From JBOFDK01 sp051646925 (GTDB taxonomy: Bacteria > Bacillota > Clostridia > Lachnospirales > Cellulosilyticaceae), in assembly GCA_051646925.1 (NCBI GenBank), contig JBOFDK010000064.1, positions 1-6,569 on the forward strand: DNA of 6,569 nt. Reading direction: 5' to 3'. Positions within the stretch are counted from its first letter, which is position 1. Each line of letters starts with the position of its first letter. This document shows positions 5,883 to 6,569 of this stretch, in pieces. A program made the translations under genes and the position numbers. Below the pieces are notes generated by a model. That model was given only the letters and a program-made list of their open reading frames with translations, had not been told where the DNA came from and did no database searches.

Positions 5883-6569
5883 ATGAGTGATTCAACAATA
5901 CAAATATCACAAGCAGATGGTGATAAATTATTTGGTGTAGAACCTGTAATAGAGCAAGCACCTGTTATTGAAACTACACAAGAAATTCCTATAATTGAAG
6001 CAAATATTGTTGATAATGGAGTCGTTGTTCAAAATGACAATCCTATTGTTGAAGAATCTGATTCTATTGTAGAAAGTAATATTGTTGAGGCTATTGTAGA
6101 AGATACTCAAATAATTATTCAAAACGAAGAAATTAAACCTGTTGAAGTTGAGAAAACAACTAAGACAAAAGTTAAACTTTATAAAGATAATTTTCAAGCT
6201 GCTTTAAATAAGTATTACAACACAGTAGAAAATCCTGATGTTGAAAGTTTTGCAAGGGCTTATAAAGCAAATTTTGATGGTTTAAGTGCCACAGAAATAC
6301 TTAGATTGGATATAATCAACGACCCATACAATAAAGGCTTAGACAAAGAAACAATAGATTATTTATTAGATGAAAAATTAGCTAAATACGATTTAGATAC
6401 AGACGATGAAAGAGAATTAAAAAGGAATCAACAACTTTTACAGCGAGAAGCGAATATTGTAAAAGACAAGATGATTGAAAGTTCAAAGAAATTTGTCGCT
6501 GAATTTGAATCTGAATTAGATATAGAGGTTGATGCACCAGTACAGCAAGAACAAATTAAACAAACAGAA
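5883..6569 (+). CDS. probable head scaffold or assembly protein, N-terminal 229 residues
   Basis: Open to the window end, so the C-terminus is unknown. The in-frame TAA at 5877-5879 makes ATG 5883 the first possible start. Residues 1-90 are acidic, low-complexity and probably disordered, with repeated (I/V)VE units. Residues 97-215 look helical and charged: YKDNFQAALNKYY, then DPYNKGLDKETIDYLLDEKL (147-166), DTDDERELK (172-180) and a coiled-coil-like stretch to about 212. No catalytic motif, signal peptide or membrane segment is visible. An acidic helical protein directly after the portal and before the expected capsid gene is the usual place and style of a scaffold, which fills the procapsid and is removed before packaging. 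A fused prohead protease or another head protein cannot be excluded because the gene is cut. Family recognition is weak; the role rests on position and composition. Confidence 0.6.
   Translation, partial: MSDSTIQISQADGDKLFGVEPVIEQAPVIETTQEIPIIEANIVDNGVVVQNDNPIVEESDSIVESNIVEAIVEDTQIIIQNEEIKPVEVEKTTKTKVKLYKDNFQAALNKYYNTVENPDVESFARAYKANFDGLSATEILRLDIINDPYNKGLDKETIDYLLDEKLAKYDLDTDDERELKRNQQLLQREANIVKDKMIESSKKFVAEFESELDIEVDAPVQQEQIKQTE
6045..6104 (+). repeat. degenerate (I/V)VE-coding repeats in the scaffold-like gene
   Basis: ATTGT(T/A)GA(A/G) occurs at 6045, 6066, 6081 and 6093, coding IVE at residues 55-57, 62-64, 67-69 and 71-73, separated by short acidic or polar spacers. Related PVIE units occur at residues 21-30. 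Spacing is irregular, so this is a degenerate low-complexity tract rather than a clean tandem array. Confidence 0.55.

Noticed and set aside
5928..6197. 89-codon open frame on the minus strand, rich in Phe and Asn
   Set aside because: It is antisense to the scaffold-like gene; its composition is what low-complexity AT-rich coding DNA gives when read backwards, and no protein family is recognisable.
1..6569. Stop-codon reassignment (TAG or TGA recoding), as seen in some crAss-like phages
   Set aside because: Every gene reads through in the standard code, genes end in TGA or TAA, and no gene needs a recoded stop to reach full length.
1..6569. RNA genes, CRISPR arrays, insertion sequences or attachment sites
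   Set aside because: The DNA is almost wholly coding on one strand; no tRNA-like cloverleaf, spaced direct-repeat array, transposase or terminal inverted repeats were seen.

Overview
The window is a piece of a tailed-phage genome (Caudoviricetes), or of a prophage, carrying the start of a DNA-packaging and head-assembly operon. It most likely infects a member of the Bacteroidota. The DNA is strongly AT-rich. Start codons lack clear Shine-Dalgarno sites and sit in A-rich context. The portal and terminase sequences have the look of phages from Bacteroidota hosts, including crAss-like and marine flavobacterial groups. The family assignment is an inference; no search was possible. All genes are on the + strand and read without interruption in the standard code, with stops TGA, TGA, TAA, TAA, TAA.

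Layout: (1) 1-174 is the C-terminal end of a MazG-like nucleotide pyrophosphohydrolase. (2) 171-836 is a 221-residue protein that reads as two GroES-like halves, probably a phage co-chaperonin. (3) 833-1405 is a 190-residue protein of unknown function in the place where a small terminase subunit is often found. (4) 1395-3425 is the large terminase (ATPase plus nuclease), starting at GTG. (5) 3438-5810 is the portal protein with a long charged, probably coiled-coil C-terminal extension. (6) From 5883 to the window end is an open-ended acidic and helical protein, probably the head scaffold or another early head-assembly protein; the major capsid protein would be expected soon after it.

The first four genes overlap each other by 4, 4 and 11 bases, which suggests translational coupling. 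Terminase to portal is 12 bases. The only real intergenic gap is 5811-5882 (72 bases), which holds a weak hairpin with a T-run and an overlapping weak Bacteroidota-type promoter match. The last two genes share a 10-base leader, ACAAACATAA, just before their start codons.

How the parts work together (family knowledge plus inference): the portal nucleates the procapsid with the scaffold, the terminase docks on the portal to pump and cut DNA, the GroES-like protein may adapt the host GroEL for folding head proteins as T4 gp31 does, and the MazG-like enzyme belongs to the nucleotide-metabolism side of the infection. I see no defence system, RNA gene, CRISPR array or insertion sequence. The most unusual items are the double GroES-like gene inside the packaging operon, the unknown 190-residue protein, and the sequence features around the portal-scaffold boundary.
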